Part shown: positions 34,701 through 43,227 of the stretch, piece after piece
How positions within the stretch are numbered: the first letter of the stretch is position 1
Layout: the number at the start of each line of letters is the position of its first letter
NCBI RefSeq assembly: GCF_011405655.1
Contig: NZ_AP022829.1
Span: 2,279,001 to 2,343,000, forward strand
Source: Adlercreutzia hattorii
GTDB taxonomy: Bacteria > Actinomycetota > Coriobacteriia > Coriobacteriales > Eggerthellaceae
DNA: 64,000 nucleotides
Direction: 5' to 3'
Program-made: the position numbers and the translations under genes
The notes under the pieces: generated by a model
What the model was told of the DNA's origin: nothing
Databases searched by the model: none
The model's input: the letters and a program-made list of their open reading frames with translations, nothing else

Positions 34701-37157
34701 CTATTGAACTTTTTCCATTTCGCACAGACAATCGAACCAATTGTCCTGCTCAAAGCGTGGCCACGAAGCGATGCTGGAGAGATCGCCGTAATGCCCCTCG
34801 ATGAAATTCCGCTCTTCCCAACCGTGATCGATCACCAACACGCCTTTGCGGCATCCGTTGCTGACAACCGCTTTAAGGACCACATGCCCGCGATCGTTAT
34901 AGAGACGCACTATATCGCCAGTGTTGATGTCACGCGACGCCGCATCGGAGGGACTCATCTTTACGAACGGCTCTGGGTCGATCTCGAGCAAGGCAGGAAC
35001 GTTGTTGAAGATGGTGTGAGTTTTATACTTGCATCGTTCGCTTATGAAAGTAAGCGGATACCGCTCGAAAAGCGGATTCTCGTGCCAGGCCTCTAACGGA
35101 GGTTCCCAGAACCAGCAGGACTCTTTGAGCATATCCCACTCCTGGCCAACATCCATCATGGGTTTAATGCCCTCATGGTAGAACTCCAGACGCCCTGTCG
35201 CTGTAAGGATGGGAGCGTTCAATCCAATGACGCTGGGCTCCTCGGGATGAGACCATACCGCATGCTCCGATTGCAGCTTATCCCACGTAACACCGGCTTC
35301 TTGAGCCACTTCATTATCTACACATGAGGAAAGGAAATCCTCAAGAGTCTGGGTGAAGTACTGCTCGAAACCCATTGCGCGGCCTAGCAGAGTAATCACA
35401 TCAAAGTCGCTCTTCACCTCAAAGGGAGTCTCCACTGCCTGATCTATGAGCTTAACGAAGCCAGTCTGACGAAAAGTAAGATCGCTCTTCTCGAAGGGGA
35501 AGGCTACAGGCAAAACAATATCGGCGTATTCCGCCGTTTCGGACATGACCATGTCCGAAACCACGACAAGATCCATCTTGTCGAGCATCGAAAGCCATCT
35601 TTGGCGATCGGGCATGTTAGCCAGCGGGTTGCAATAGTAGATGTACATCGATCGCGGCGCCGTGTCGAATTCCCCAATCGATCCTTCCTCCACTAACTGA
35701 GGAAGATGGTTCACATACACTGTAGGCCCAGCCACAGCACCATCCAGGTTCATACCGGCAGTACTCTGAACGCCCTGCGCCACAGCCCCAGTCAAATCGA
35801 CGCAGGTGCTTCCGGCTCCGTGTTTGCACTCTTGCCCGGTGATATCCGCAAGCGCAAACACACCGTCGTAGAACGTCTGACCGTTTGCGTAATGATCTTG
35901 CCCAAAGCCAAGCAGCACCATCGATCGGCCCGAGAGATAGATACTCGCAACCTCCTCGATAACGTCGAGCGGAATGTCAGTGTATTGGGAAATCTGGTCC
36001 AAAGTCCACGCCGAGAACCTATCGACGAGAATCTGGTACGCTGGCCTGACTTTAAACCCCTCGAGTTCGAACGAGCCCTCGAGCACAGGCTCCTCTACCT
36101 CGTCGAAGGGCGCGAGTTGGACGCCATCATAAACCATAATCCTATCTTGGTCGCTTCCCGCCTCTGCCCGACCTAAATCGCTCAAGCGAAGGTAGAAGCC
36201 ATCCTCTTTGACCAAAAACGGAGCTACCGTCTTAGTGCGCATGTGTTCGACATCGATTTTGCCATCGCGAATGGCAATCTGGGCAATACCTGCCGCTAGA
36301 AGACCATCAGTTCCGGGACGGATGGAAACGTAGAGGTCCGCCTTAGCTGCCGTAGTGGTAAAAATGGGATCGATGACAACAAGTTTGGCTCCCGCTTCGC
36401 AGGCTTCGGAGATGAAATGATAGTCAACAATGAATGACTCAGACGGATTGGAGCCCCATACAAAGATATTTTCCGCATTGACGATGTCGCGATACTCGTT
36501 ATGGCCTCCTGTAGTGGTCGCACCGAGAGCGCCATGGTTGTACTGGCAATAGACACCTGTATTGTCGTAACAATTATGAAGTACCGTAGCGCCCATGCAA
36601 GCAATCAGGCGATCAGCGTACGTTTTAACCGTTGAGTCCACGTTGCCCGATCCGGCCAAGAATCCTACAGCGCCCGGCCCAAAATCTCCTTGCAGATTCT
36701 TCCACGTATCCGTGATTTCCGCAATGGCCTCATCCCAGGAAATACGCTCCCACTCCCCAGCACCTCGCTCGCCTTTGCGCTTCAAAGGATACTGAAGGCG
36801 CGTATCAGCATACATGCGCTCGATGTTGGTATAGCCCTTCAAACAGATACGTTGATAAGGACTCGGAGATCCGTCGGGTAGTTTCATATCGGGACGAGTC
36901 AGATTGGCCGCTTTCCCTTCGCGGACGGTAACGTTGATGGGGCATCCCCAGCCCGAACAGTTGCCCATACAACTGCTGAAGTATACTTCTTCAGCGACTT
37001 GGGGCGCCGTGCCGGCGAGCGAAACACTTTCACCCTCCTCACCTACAGTGTTGCCCGAAGCGCATCCAGCAAGCGATCCAGCTGCAACCGCCCCCGCCGT
37101 TGCAGCGAGAAAGCTGCGCCGAGTGAGTTCAGGGGAAACTCGTTTCGTTTTCCTCAT
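34701..37157 (-). CDS. Tat-exported molybdopterin oxidoreductase (DMSO reductase family)
   Basis: From the ATG at 37157 (GGAGGAG 7 nt upstream) the product has 818 residues. The N-terminus has a Tat motif (TRRSFL) and a lipobox-like LAGC. A 4Fe-4S motif CMGNCSGWGC near residues 60-69, with a further Cys in RICLKGY, precedes the molybdopterin domain. GSNPSES near 240-246 may give the Ser molybdenum ligand of DMSO/TMAO-type reductases. The molybdopterin dinucleotide-binding domain is at the C-terminus. The substrate is unknown. The gene is visibly AT-richer than its neighbours, suggesting transfer. Confidence 0.92.
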   Translation of the reverse strand: MRKTKRVSPELTRRSFLAATAGAVAAGSLAGCASGNTVGEEGESVSLAGTAPQVAEEVYFSSCMGNCSGWGCPINVTVREGKAANLTRPDMKLPDGSPSPYQRICLKGYTNIERMYADTRLQYPLKRKGERGAGEWERISWDEAIAEITDTWKNLQGDFGPGAVGFLAGSGNVDSTVKTYADRLIACMGATVLHNCYDNTGVYCQYNHGALGATTTGGHNEYRDIVNAENIFVWGSNPSESFIVDYHFISEACEAGAKLVVIDPIFTTTAAKADLYVSIRPGTDGLLAAGIAQIAIRDGKIDVEHMRTKTVAPFLVKEDGFYLRLSDLGRAEAGSDQDRIMVYDGVQLAPFDEVEEPVLEGSFELEGFKVRPAYQILVDRFSAWTLDQISQYTDIPLDVIEEVASIYLSGRSMVLLGFGQDHYANGQTFYDGVFALADITGQECKHGAGSTCVDLTGAVAQGVQSTAGMNLDGAVAGPTVYVNHLPQLVEEGSIGEFDTAPRSMYIYYCNPLANMPDRQRWLSMLDKMDLVVVSDMVMSETAEYADIVLPVAFPFEKSDLTFRQTGFVKLIDQAVETPFEVKSDFDVITLLGRAMGFEQYFTQTLEDFLSSCVDNEVAQEAGVTWDKLQSEHAVWSHPEEPSVIGLNAPILTATGRLEFYHEGIKPMMDVGQEWDMLKESCWFWEPPLEAWHENPLFERYPLTFISERCKYKTHTIFNNVPALLEIDPEPFVKMSPSDAASRDINTGDIVRLYNDRGHVVLKAVVSNGCRKGVLVIDHGWEERNFIEGHYGDLSSIASWPRFEQDNWFDCLCEMEKVQ

Positions 37158-37343
37158 TATCTTCTCCTCCACTCTTTTGGGTCCAAAAAGCGAGATGTTG
37201 TTTAACCAGATTTGTTCCAAGTATTTAAAATAAACCATCGGAGAACTTTTCATCGCAACCACACCTGTCGATGTTCGTTGCCGCCAGTCCCCTCAAACTG
37301 GTATTCCCGAGAATTGGCCAAATTCCTCTGGCGGCACTATAGC

Positions 37344-37385
37344 AAATTGTCCTATGGCAATGCAAGGATTATCATAGGACAATTT
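37344..37385 (-). promoter_or_regulatory. 13-bp palindrome with promoter-like TATGATAAT upstream of the molybdopterin gene
   Basis: AAATTGTCCTATG (37344-37356) is repeated in perfect inverse at 37373-37385. On the minus strand the right arm reads ATTGTCCTATGATAATC, which contains an extended -10-like TATGATAAT. Sixteen of 17 bases recur upstream of the NrfD-like gene (41317-41333). It is a likely regulator site. Confidence 0.6.
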
Positions 37386-37420
37386 TTCAGCACAGGTTAT
37401 CTATTTTGAGGATAGTTAGC

Positions 37421-38578
37421 TTACATCCCCCACTCGAGAGCTGATGCGACAACAGAATTGGCGTCACCCTCCGTCCTCAGTATATAGTCGGCTAAGTAAG
37501 GAATGATGAACGCCAGCTTCCCTCGTCCAGGCGCTCCGACAATGCCGTTGTCAACAAGATTCGCCCGTACGGTACTCAGTTGCTTTTGGGACTTCCCCAT
37601 CTTCTGGGCAATCGCCCCCGTCTCAGCCGTTCGCTCCTCTCCAAGGAGCCCAGCCATGGCATGCAAATACTCCACCTCGCTACGGCTCATGGCGGCGACT
37701 AATGGCTCAAGGGCCCGACTGTCATAGGCTTTCCGCACCGCCGGCATTGCGCACTCGACATCCTTCACCTCAATACGATAGGAGCGCTTCTGCACCTTTT
37801 CGTTTATGTTGTCAATCAAGTAATAACCCTGCAGCTGCATGATATAGGGGTGTCCTTTCGATTCCCGAAGCAGCAGTTCAAGGGCATCCTTTTCGAGCGA
37901 GGTACCCTTAATGCTCCCAAAGGACTCCTCGAGCGCCTCGCGCACCTCATCGGCGCTGAGCGGCCCCAGCTGCTCGTAAGAGGCGCGGCGCAGAAACGCG
38001 CAGCCGTTCTTTTGGATAATCGGTTCGTAGGCATAGGGCAACCCAGCGATGGCAATCATTGCATCGCAGCCCTTGCGCGACGCCATCTGGAAAGCTTCGG
38101 AGATCAGCGACACGCCATCAAGGGAGACCTTCTGAATCTCGTCAATGGTGACAAGAAGCTTGAATCCGTCCTCCAGACAGGCATTCAGGAACACGTATTC
38201 GAAATCGTCACGCTCGTAGCGCACCGTCTTCGAGCTGGAGCCCGCGCGGAGGCTCCCGCCCGTGCCCATCACGCTAATCTCCACCTCGGGATCAATCGTT
38301 TTAGTGGCCTCGTCGAAGGGAACGAGGTGACGCATGATACCGCCTATGGGATTGTCGGACCCCACATCGATAACTTTGCGTCCCTGCGCTCTCGCGCGCA
38401 TAGACAACTGCTCAAGCAGGGCCGCCTTCCCATAGCCGCGGCTACCCGTTATGAAAAGAGCACGGTCGTCGCTTCCGTAATCACTCATAGCCCTATCGAA
38501 ACGCCGCAAAATACCTTCGCGCCCAAAAAAGAACCCAGGCCTTCCCCCAAAGAGCGGGGTGAACGGGTTGTCGAACAT
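37421..38578 (-). CDS. AAA-type ATPase with C-terminal winged-helix region
   Basis: The 385-residue protein has a Walker A-like TGSRGYGKAALL near residues 44-55, Walker B LLVTIDEIQKV near 141-151, and a sensor region IAIAGLPYAY. The C-terminal part after about residue 300 (EVEYLHAMAGLL, then AIAQKMGKSQKQLSTVRANLVD) looks like a winged helix. Such stand-alone ATPases are widespread in actinobacteria and clostridia with no settled role. GGAGG lies 6 nt before the ATG. It is a single gene preceded by a 9-bp-phased TCTA array. It is AT-richer than the flanks. Confidence 0.8.
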   Translation of the reverse strand: MFDNPFTPLFGGRPGFFFGREGILRRFDRAMSDYGSDDRALFITGSRGYGKAALLEQLSMRARAQGRKVIDVGSDNPIGGIMRHLVPFDEATKTIDPEVEISVMGTGGSLRAGSSSKTVRYERDDFEYVFLNACLEDGFKLLVTIDEIQKVSLDGVSLISEAFQMASRKGCDAMIAIAGLPYAYEPIIQKNGCAFLRRASYEQLGPLSADEVREALEESFGSIKGTSLEKDALELLLRESKGHPYIMQLQGYYLIDNINEKVQKRSYRIEVKDVECAMPAVRKAYDSRALEPLVAAMSRSEVEYLHAMAGLLGEERTAETGAIAQKMGKSQKQLSTVRANLVDNGIVGAPGRGKLAFIIPYLADYILRTEGDANSVVASALEWGM

Positions 38579-38636
38579 AGGACACCTCCAGATGAGGCGA
38601 TGCGTTGCTTCCCAGATACAGCTACCTTCAAGAGAT

Positions 38637-38739
38637 TCTAAGAAATCTATTCCAACAGAGCAAATCTATAAATCTAGTTATCTAGTAAGTCTAGTTTTAA
38701 CTACGAAGTCTAGTAAATCTATTTTCGAACTAGAGTCTA
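38637..38739. repeat. Array of TCTA sites at about 9-bp phase upstream of the AAA ATPase gene
   Basis: TCTA begins at 38637, 38646, 38665, 38673, 38681, 38690, 38709, 38718 and 38736, with steps of 8-9 or 18-19 bp. The longer core is AATCTAGTTA or AGTCTAGTAA. It is AT-rich and sits 60-160 bp before the ATPase start. It resembles iterons or a multi-site operator. Confidence 0.6.
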
Positions 38740-38860
38740 AGGGCACTCATTAGATTTCGCTGCTCCCGTAATCGCAACGGCATTTCGGAGCGCCGTCGCA
38801 TAAAATGTCAAATACTCTTGATTAATGAGAAATGGGACGAATATCAAATATTTTTGACGC

Positions 38861-39793
38861 CTACCCCTTGAACAGGTCGCCTACGCCTTCGTTGAAGCCC
38901 TCGGCGAAGGCGCTGGGGATGACCACCGTGCCCTTGCCCTCGCGCAGCGACTCGTTCAGCAGGTGCATGGTGCGCAGGCGCGCCACGGCCTCATGGTCGC
39001 CGATGAGCTCTTCCATCTCGCCCAAGATCTCGTAGATGTCGTGCTCGGCCTCCATGAGGATGATGCGGGCCTTCTTGCGCTGCTCGGCCTGGGCCTCCAG
39101 GCTCATGGCCTCTTGCAGCTCCTTGGGCAAAAGGATGTCGCGCACCTCCACCGAAAGGATGGTCACACCCCAGGGCGCCACCTTCTCCTCCAGCACCCGT
39201 TTGAGCTCCCGATCCAGCTGCTCGCGACGGATGGCCACCTCGGCGGCGCTCGCCCGCCCGATGGCGTCGCGCAGGGCCGTCTGGGCGGCCATCTCCACAG
39301 CACGGGTGAAGTCGCCCACCTCGGTGCAGGCCGCGGCGGCGTCCCACACGTGCCAGAACAGCACGGCGTCCACGTTCATGGGAACCAGGTCGGCCGTCAG
39401 CGTCTCCTCGGCGTAAAAGGTCGTCACCCGCGTGCGCGTGTCCACCCGCATGGTGTTCGACTCGATGACGGGGATGGTCCAGAACAGCCCCGGCCCCGAC
39501 ACGCGGTTGAAGCGCCCGAGGCGCAGCACCACCACGCGCTCCCACTGCTGGGCGACATGGCAGCAGCCGATGGCGAGCAGCGCCGCGAGGGCCGCCACCA
39601 CGATGACCTCCAACGTCACACGGCCGACCGTAAGCCAGCCGATGCCCAGCACCGCAGCGAGCACCGCGACGAACAGCACGGCGGAGAACAGCAGCACGCC
39701 CGTCGAGGACGCACGCTCCCCCACCACCTCCGTGGCCGCATCGGGCGCCACGCGGAACCGGCGCTCGCCGGAAGACTTCTCCTTGCGGGACAT
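38861..39793 (-). CDS. SPFH/band-7 membrane protein (stomatin/slipin-like)
   Basis: The 310-residue protein has two adjacent hydrophobic segments (about 33-55 and 60-82) followed by a band-7 domain (QQWERVVVLRLGRFNRVSGPGLFWTIPVIE, later VEVRDILLPKELQEAMSLEAQAEQ). Slipins form membrane rings and are thought to control membrane order or proteases; none is adjacent. It starts directly after the GntR stop codon, with GAAGGGAG inside that gene, so the two are translationally coupled. Confidence 0.92.
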   Translation of the reverse strand: MSRKEKSSGERRFRVAPDAATEVVGERASSTGVLLFSAVLFVAVLAAVLGIGWLTVGRVTLEVIVVAALAALLAIGCCHVAQQWERVVVLRLGRFNRVSGPGLFWTIPVIESNTMRVDTRTRVTTFYAEETLTADLVPMNVDAVLFWHVWDAAAACTEVGDFTRAVEMAAQTALRDAIGRASAAEVAIRREQLDRELKRVLEEKVAPWGVTILSVEVRDILLPKELQEAMSLEAQAEQRKKARIILMEAEHDIYEILGEMEELIGDHEAVARLRTMHLLNESLREGKGTVVIPSAFAEGFNEGVGDLFKG

Positions 39794-40255
39794 TTAGGCT
39801 CCCTTCTCGGCCCGGGCTCCGGGCTTCTCGAAATCGATGATGCGGGCAGACACCTCGCCGCGCTCGCGGGCCTCATCGTACTTCAGGCGCTTGATCTTTC
39901 GGCTCATGGCGCGCTCGATGTCATCTAGCCCCATGCCCAGCTCGCGGCACGACGCGATGCACTCGTCTAGCACCGCATCGGCCTCACCCTCCCCTTCCGC
40001 ACCCATCTTCGCACCCAAATCGGTCACGAACACGCCACGACCCCGCGTCGATTCCAGGTACCCGTCGGACACGAGGCTCAGGTAGGCCTTGTTCACCGTG
40101 TTGTAGTTGATGGAGATCTCCGAAGCCAGGCCGCGCACCGTGGGCAGCTTGTCGCCGGGCGCCAGGGTGCCGTCGTTGATGAGGTAGGCGATGCGGTTGC
40201 GCAGCTGCACCCACAGGGGCAAGTCGCTTGTCGGATCAACTTCGAAGGGAAACAT
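39794..40255 (-). CDS. GntR-family (YtrA-like) regulator
   Basis: The 153-residue product from the ATG at 40255 has a GntR winged helix (LPLWVQLRNRIAYLINDGTLAPGDKLPTVRGLA, then NYNTVNKAYLSLVSDGYL) and a short C-terminal helical tail. This is the YtrA subgroup, which usually controls a linked membrane or ABC gene. AAAGG precedes the ATG. It is coupled to the SPFH gene, which it probably regulates. Confidence 0.9.
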   Translation of the reverse strand: MFPFEVDPTSDLPLWVQLRNRIAYLINDGTLAPGDKLPTVRGLASEISINYNTVNKAYLSLVSDGYLESTRGRGVFVTDLGAKMGAEGEGEADAVLDECIASCRELGMGLDDIERAMSRKIKRLKYDEARERGEVSARIIDFEKPGARAEKGA

Positions 40256-40276
40256 GGACGACCTTTCTCTCAAGGA

Positions 40277-41254
40277 CTAGAAGGGAACGGAAACAACGGG
40301 CAGCATCCCGGCCGCCACTACGACCGCGCGCAAACAGGCGCCGCCAACAAGAACGCAACCGGCGCTGGCGAGCAACGCGCGCGAGGCGAGAGACGCCTCG
40401 GCGACGTCCTTACTCGCATTGCAACGCGCGAGGACAGCCTCTATCGCAAAAGGAGCAACAAGGCCAACGAGCACAAGGCCGCCCCAGAACGGCAGAGAGC
40501 ACGCACCGTTCAATACGGAGGCCACCGATGCCAACGCGGCCGCATCGGTAGGCGTTGCCCCCGAGGAAGCCGAGCCGCCGTGTTCCAGCCACGCTGCACC
40601 GAGCCACAGCGCCACGACGACCGCCTCCAGGGCAAGGAGAACCATATCGGCGCGAACGACTTGCCGCATCGTTCGGCCGAAAACCGTCGCCATTCCCGAA
40701 AATACTGCCACCATGCCCACAAGCGCCACTCCGCACGAGAGAGCCGAGATCGCGAACAGCCCCGGCAGCCACGGGCCGAACCACAACGGCACCGACGGCA
40801 TACCCGACAGCAACAGTCCCGTATAGATCACCGCGACGAAAGACACCGCCGCAAGCAAGACAGCGAGCGCTCTGAATAGAGGCAGAGACACCGACGGCAC
40901 CCCGAGCCACACAAGAAGCATGGCTGCCGCCAACGTGCCACAAAGCAAAAGTGCCCAGAATCCTACGACCAGATAATTCGAAGGGGATGAAACCGCCAGC
41001 AAAAGGATGCGATCGAGGCGCCCCACATCAGCCGCAAGGCACAGGGCCCCCAGCACTAAGACTACCAGCGAGGCCACGAGTATCGGCACGAACAGTCGGC
41101 GATAGGCAGCGCTTCCGTTGTCTCTGAAGCGCACAACCACTCCGCGGCTCACGGCTCTCTCGTCAGCGAGGAGCATCAGCACTGCGGCAATCAAGAGCGC
41201 GCCCGCCCCTGTCCCTCCCAGAAAGAGGTAAGCAACCACCAGTTCGCTGAACAC
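40277..41254 (-). CDS. NrfD/PsrC-type quinol-oxidising membrane subunit
   Basis: The 325-residue protein has eight to nine membrane spans and begins SELVVAYLFLGGTGAGALL, typical of NrfD-like anchors that oxidise menaquinol for molybdopterin reductases. A GTG at 41254 after AAGAGGAGGA is preferred over a TTG at 41278. No catalytic genes are adjacent. The nearest partners are the Fe-S and molybdopterin subunits at 34074-37157, 3 kb downstream, which share an upstream 17-bp element with this gene. Confidence 0.85.
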   Translation of the reverse strand: MFSELVVAYLFLGGTGAGALLIAAVLMLLADERAVSRGVVVRFRDNGSAAYRRLFVPILVASLVVLVLGALCLAADVGRLDRILLLAVSSPSNYLVVGFWALLLCGTLAAAMLLVWLGVPSVSLPLFRALAVLLAAVSFVAVIYTGLLLSGMPSVPLWFGPWLPGLFAISALSCGVALVGMVAVFSGMATVFGRTMRQVVRADMVLLALEAVVVALWLGAAWLEHGGSASSGATPTDAAALASVASVLNGACSLPFWGGLVLVGLVAPFAIEAVLARCNASKDVAEASLASRALLASAGCVLVGGACLRAVVVAAGMLPVVSVPF

Positions 41255-41316
41255 GACTCCTCCTCTTGCCCTAGACAATGCCTACGGAACCCACCGACCC
41301 CGCATTCCGGCGTTAA

Positions 41317-41333
41317 GATTATCATAAGACAAT
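41317..41333 (-). promoter_or_regulatory. Promoter/operator element shared with the molybdopterin reductase gene
   Basis: GATTATCATAAGACAAT differs in one base from 37367-37383. On the minus strand it reads ATTGTCTTATGATAATC, with a TATGATAAT promoter-like core 60-75 bp before the NrfD-like start. Confidence 0.55.
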
Positions 41334-41380
41334 CGAAGAAGCGATGCGTCCGTCAGGAAAGATTCAGGGAGAGCAGCACC

Positions 41381-41542
41381 AAGAATTTCGAGTTGTTAGA
41401 CATCCAACGCGCTCGCAGGTGATTGCCTGCTTCCATCTTGTCTTCTCATATATCGTATTTTATTACTTTTCTTACACATTTTGTTCTGCCACAGTTTTTG
41501 AGCGAACCATCGCGCGTACCTAAAGTCTAACAACTCGAAAAA
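41381..41542. repeat. Inverted-end element, copy A
   Basis: AAGAATTTCGAGTTGTTAGA at 41381-41400 is followed by C, and GTCTAACAACTCGAAAA at 41525-41541 is its inverse over 16 bp. The ends enclose about 123 bp that are AT-rich with no gene. The same ends recur at 51001-51134 and 56410-56558. Nothing else is seen in 41334-41636. Confidence 0.85.
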
Positions 41543-41636
41543 ACAGCCCGAATCCGACGGCAAGCTTTTCCGAGAAGGCCTTCGTTCCCGATTCGCACGG
41601 TTAATTCACGTTGAAATCGCGCCGCTTTTGCGTCGG

Positions 41637-42590
41637 CTACAGCAACACCTTCACGCCGAAGTAGGCGAGCACCACCAAACCCACGATGATGCGGTAGACG
41701 CCGAACGCCGTGAAGTCGTTCTTCTTGATGTAGCCCATGAGGAACTTGATGGAGATCACCGACACCACGAATGCCGTCACGATGCCCACCACGAGCACGG
41801 CGATCTCGGTGGCCGTCATGGCCAGACCCACGGCCATCAGATACTTGATGAGCTTCAGCACGCCCCAGCCGAACATGACGGGAATCGCGAGAAAGAACGT
41901 GAACTCCGCCGCCGCCGTGCGCGAGCAGCCGCAGAGCATGCCGCCGATGATGGTGGAGCCCGAGCGCGACGTGCCGGGGATGATGGCGAGCATTTGGAAG
42001 CAGCCGATCTTCAGCGACGTCTTCCAGTCGATCTCGTCCACGGTGCGCACGCGGAACAGGGCCATCTCGGCGTCGTCGCCATCGTCGCCCGGACCCACCT
42101 CGGGCACGGGACGCGCATGGGCGCCGCGGGGACGCCGGGGGGCGCGACTGGCCAGATAGGCTGCCTCGCGCCGACGGTTGCGACGCTCCAGCAGGATGAA
42201 CACGACGCCGTAGACGATAAGGGCGATGGCCACCGTCCACGCGTTGTAGAAGTACTCGTTGAAGAAGTCGTCCAGCGTAAGTCCGATGGCCGCCGCCGGG
42301 ATGCAGCCGATGGCCACCATGCCCCACAGCCGCCACGTGCCGCGCTTCTCGGCCGACGTCTTCTTCGGCGAGAACGGGTTCAGCTTATGGAAGTACAGGA
42401 TGAGCACGGCCATGATGGCGCCCAGTTGGATGACCACTAAGAACAGCTCCAGGAACTCCGCCGACACGTTCAGCTTCACGAACTCGTCCACGAGAATCAT
42501 GTGGCCCGTGGAAGAGATGGGCAGCCATTCGGTGATGCCCTCCACGACGCCGATGAAGAACGCCTTCAGAACTTCGATGAACATGTCCAC
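41637..42590 (-). CDS. uppP: Undecaprenyl-diphosphatase
   Basis: The 317-residue membrane enzyme recycles undecaprenyl pyrophosphate to the lipid carrier used for peptidoglycan. Both family motifs are present: GVVEGITEWLPISSTGHM near residues 14-31 and IPGTSRSGSTI near 210-220. A GTG at 42590 is chosen because GGAGG lies 8 nt upstream; an internal ATG at 42584 is the alternative. A hydrophilic loop of about 45 residues rich in Arg and Asp near 155-200 is longer than in most UppP proteins. Confidence 0.95.
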   Translation of the reverse strand: MDMFIEVLKAFFIGVVEGITEWLPISSTGHMILVDEFVKLNVSAEFLELFLVVIQLGAIMAVLILYFHKLNPFSPKKTSAEKRGTWRLWGMVAIGCIPAAAIGLTLDDFFNEYFYNAWTVAIALIVYGVVFILLERRNRRREAAYLASRAPRRPRGAHARPVPEVGPGDDGDDAEMALFRVRTVDEIDWKTSLKIGCFQMLAIIPGTSRSGSTIIGGMLCGCSRTAAAEFTFFLAIPVMFGWGVLKLIKYLMAVGLAMTATEIAVLVVGIVTAFVVSVISIKFLMGYIKKNDFTAFGVYRIIVGLVVLAYFGVKVLL

Positions 42591-42811
42591 AGAAACTGCC
42601 TCCGTACGATTTGCTTGTCTGTCGGCCCAAGCGGCGAGCGGCAACCCAGGCCAGAGCGCGCCGCCAACACGAGGAAAAGCGCACAAGGGGCACTCCCTCT
42701 TTCGAGCCTCGGAAATGCTATCACGGCACTGCGAATCGTCAGGATTCCTACGGAGAAAGTCCACGTTTGTCACTTTGGTCTACCGAGGCGCCGGCCAGCC
42801 CAGCGTTCGCA

Positions 42812-42840
42812 GCGCGCGACACAACCCGTCGTGTCGCGCG
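42812..42840. other. GC-rich stem-loop in a 640-bp gene-free gap
   Basis: CGCGCGACAC (42813-42822) pairs with GTGTCGCGCG (42831-42840). No T-tract follows on either strand. The rest of 42591-43227 contains no gene I can support, only the leaders of the divergent uppP and HTH-protein genes. Confidence 0.4.
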
Positions 42841-43227
42841 TGCCGCCCATTCCACCATGGCTTGTGCACGTAGCCGATTTCATGTCAGATACAACATAGC
42901 AAGTAGGTTCGTTTTCCCTGCTCAAATCCTCTTTTCGAAAGCAACGATGCGCCAACGAACACCAAGCATCGTGGTAATAAAACTATCGAAGATCGCACTT
43001 TTACCAACGATGTCAGTTCCATTGGGGTATCATGGGACACCCGCGAGAGACCGGAAGCGAAATGTTTTTCCGGCCCGGCAAACGCAGCTTTCAACTCAAC
43101 AGGCCTCGCCCTCTTCCTGGCGCTCAGGCGCACTGCGGCACAACCCGCGGCGCACGGACGTCCTTGCCTCATCACGGATGCGCCCACCAACCGAAGGGTC
43201 TCCCCCTTCCGACAAAAGGATACTATC

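Noticed and set aside
38637-38739. The TCTA array as a possible CRISPR.
   Set aside because: The repeat unit is only 4-10 bp with 8-19 bp steps, with no spacer-length gaps and no cas genes in the window.
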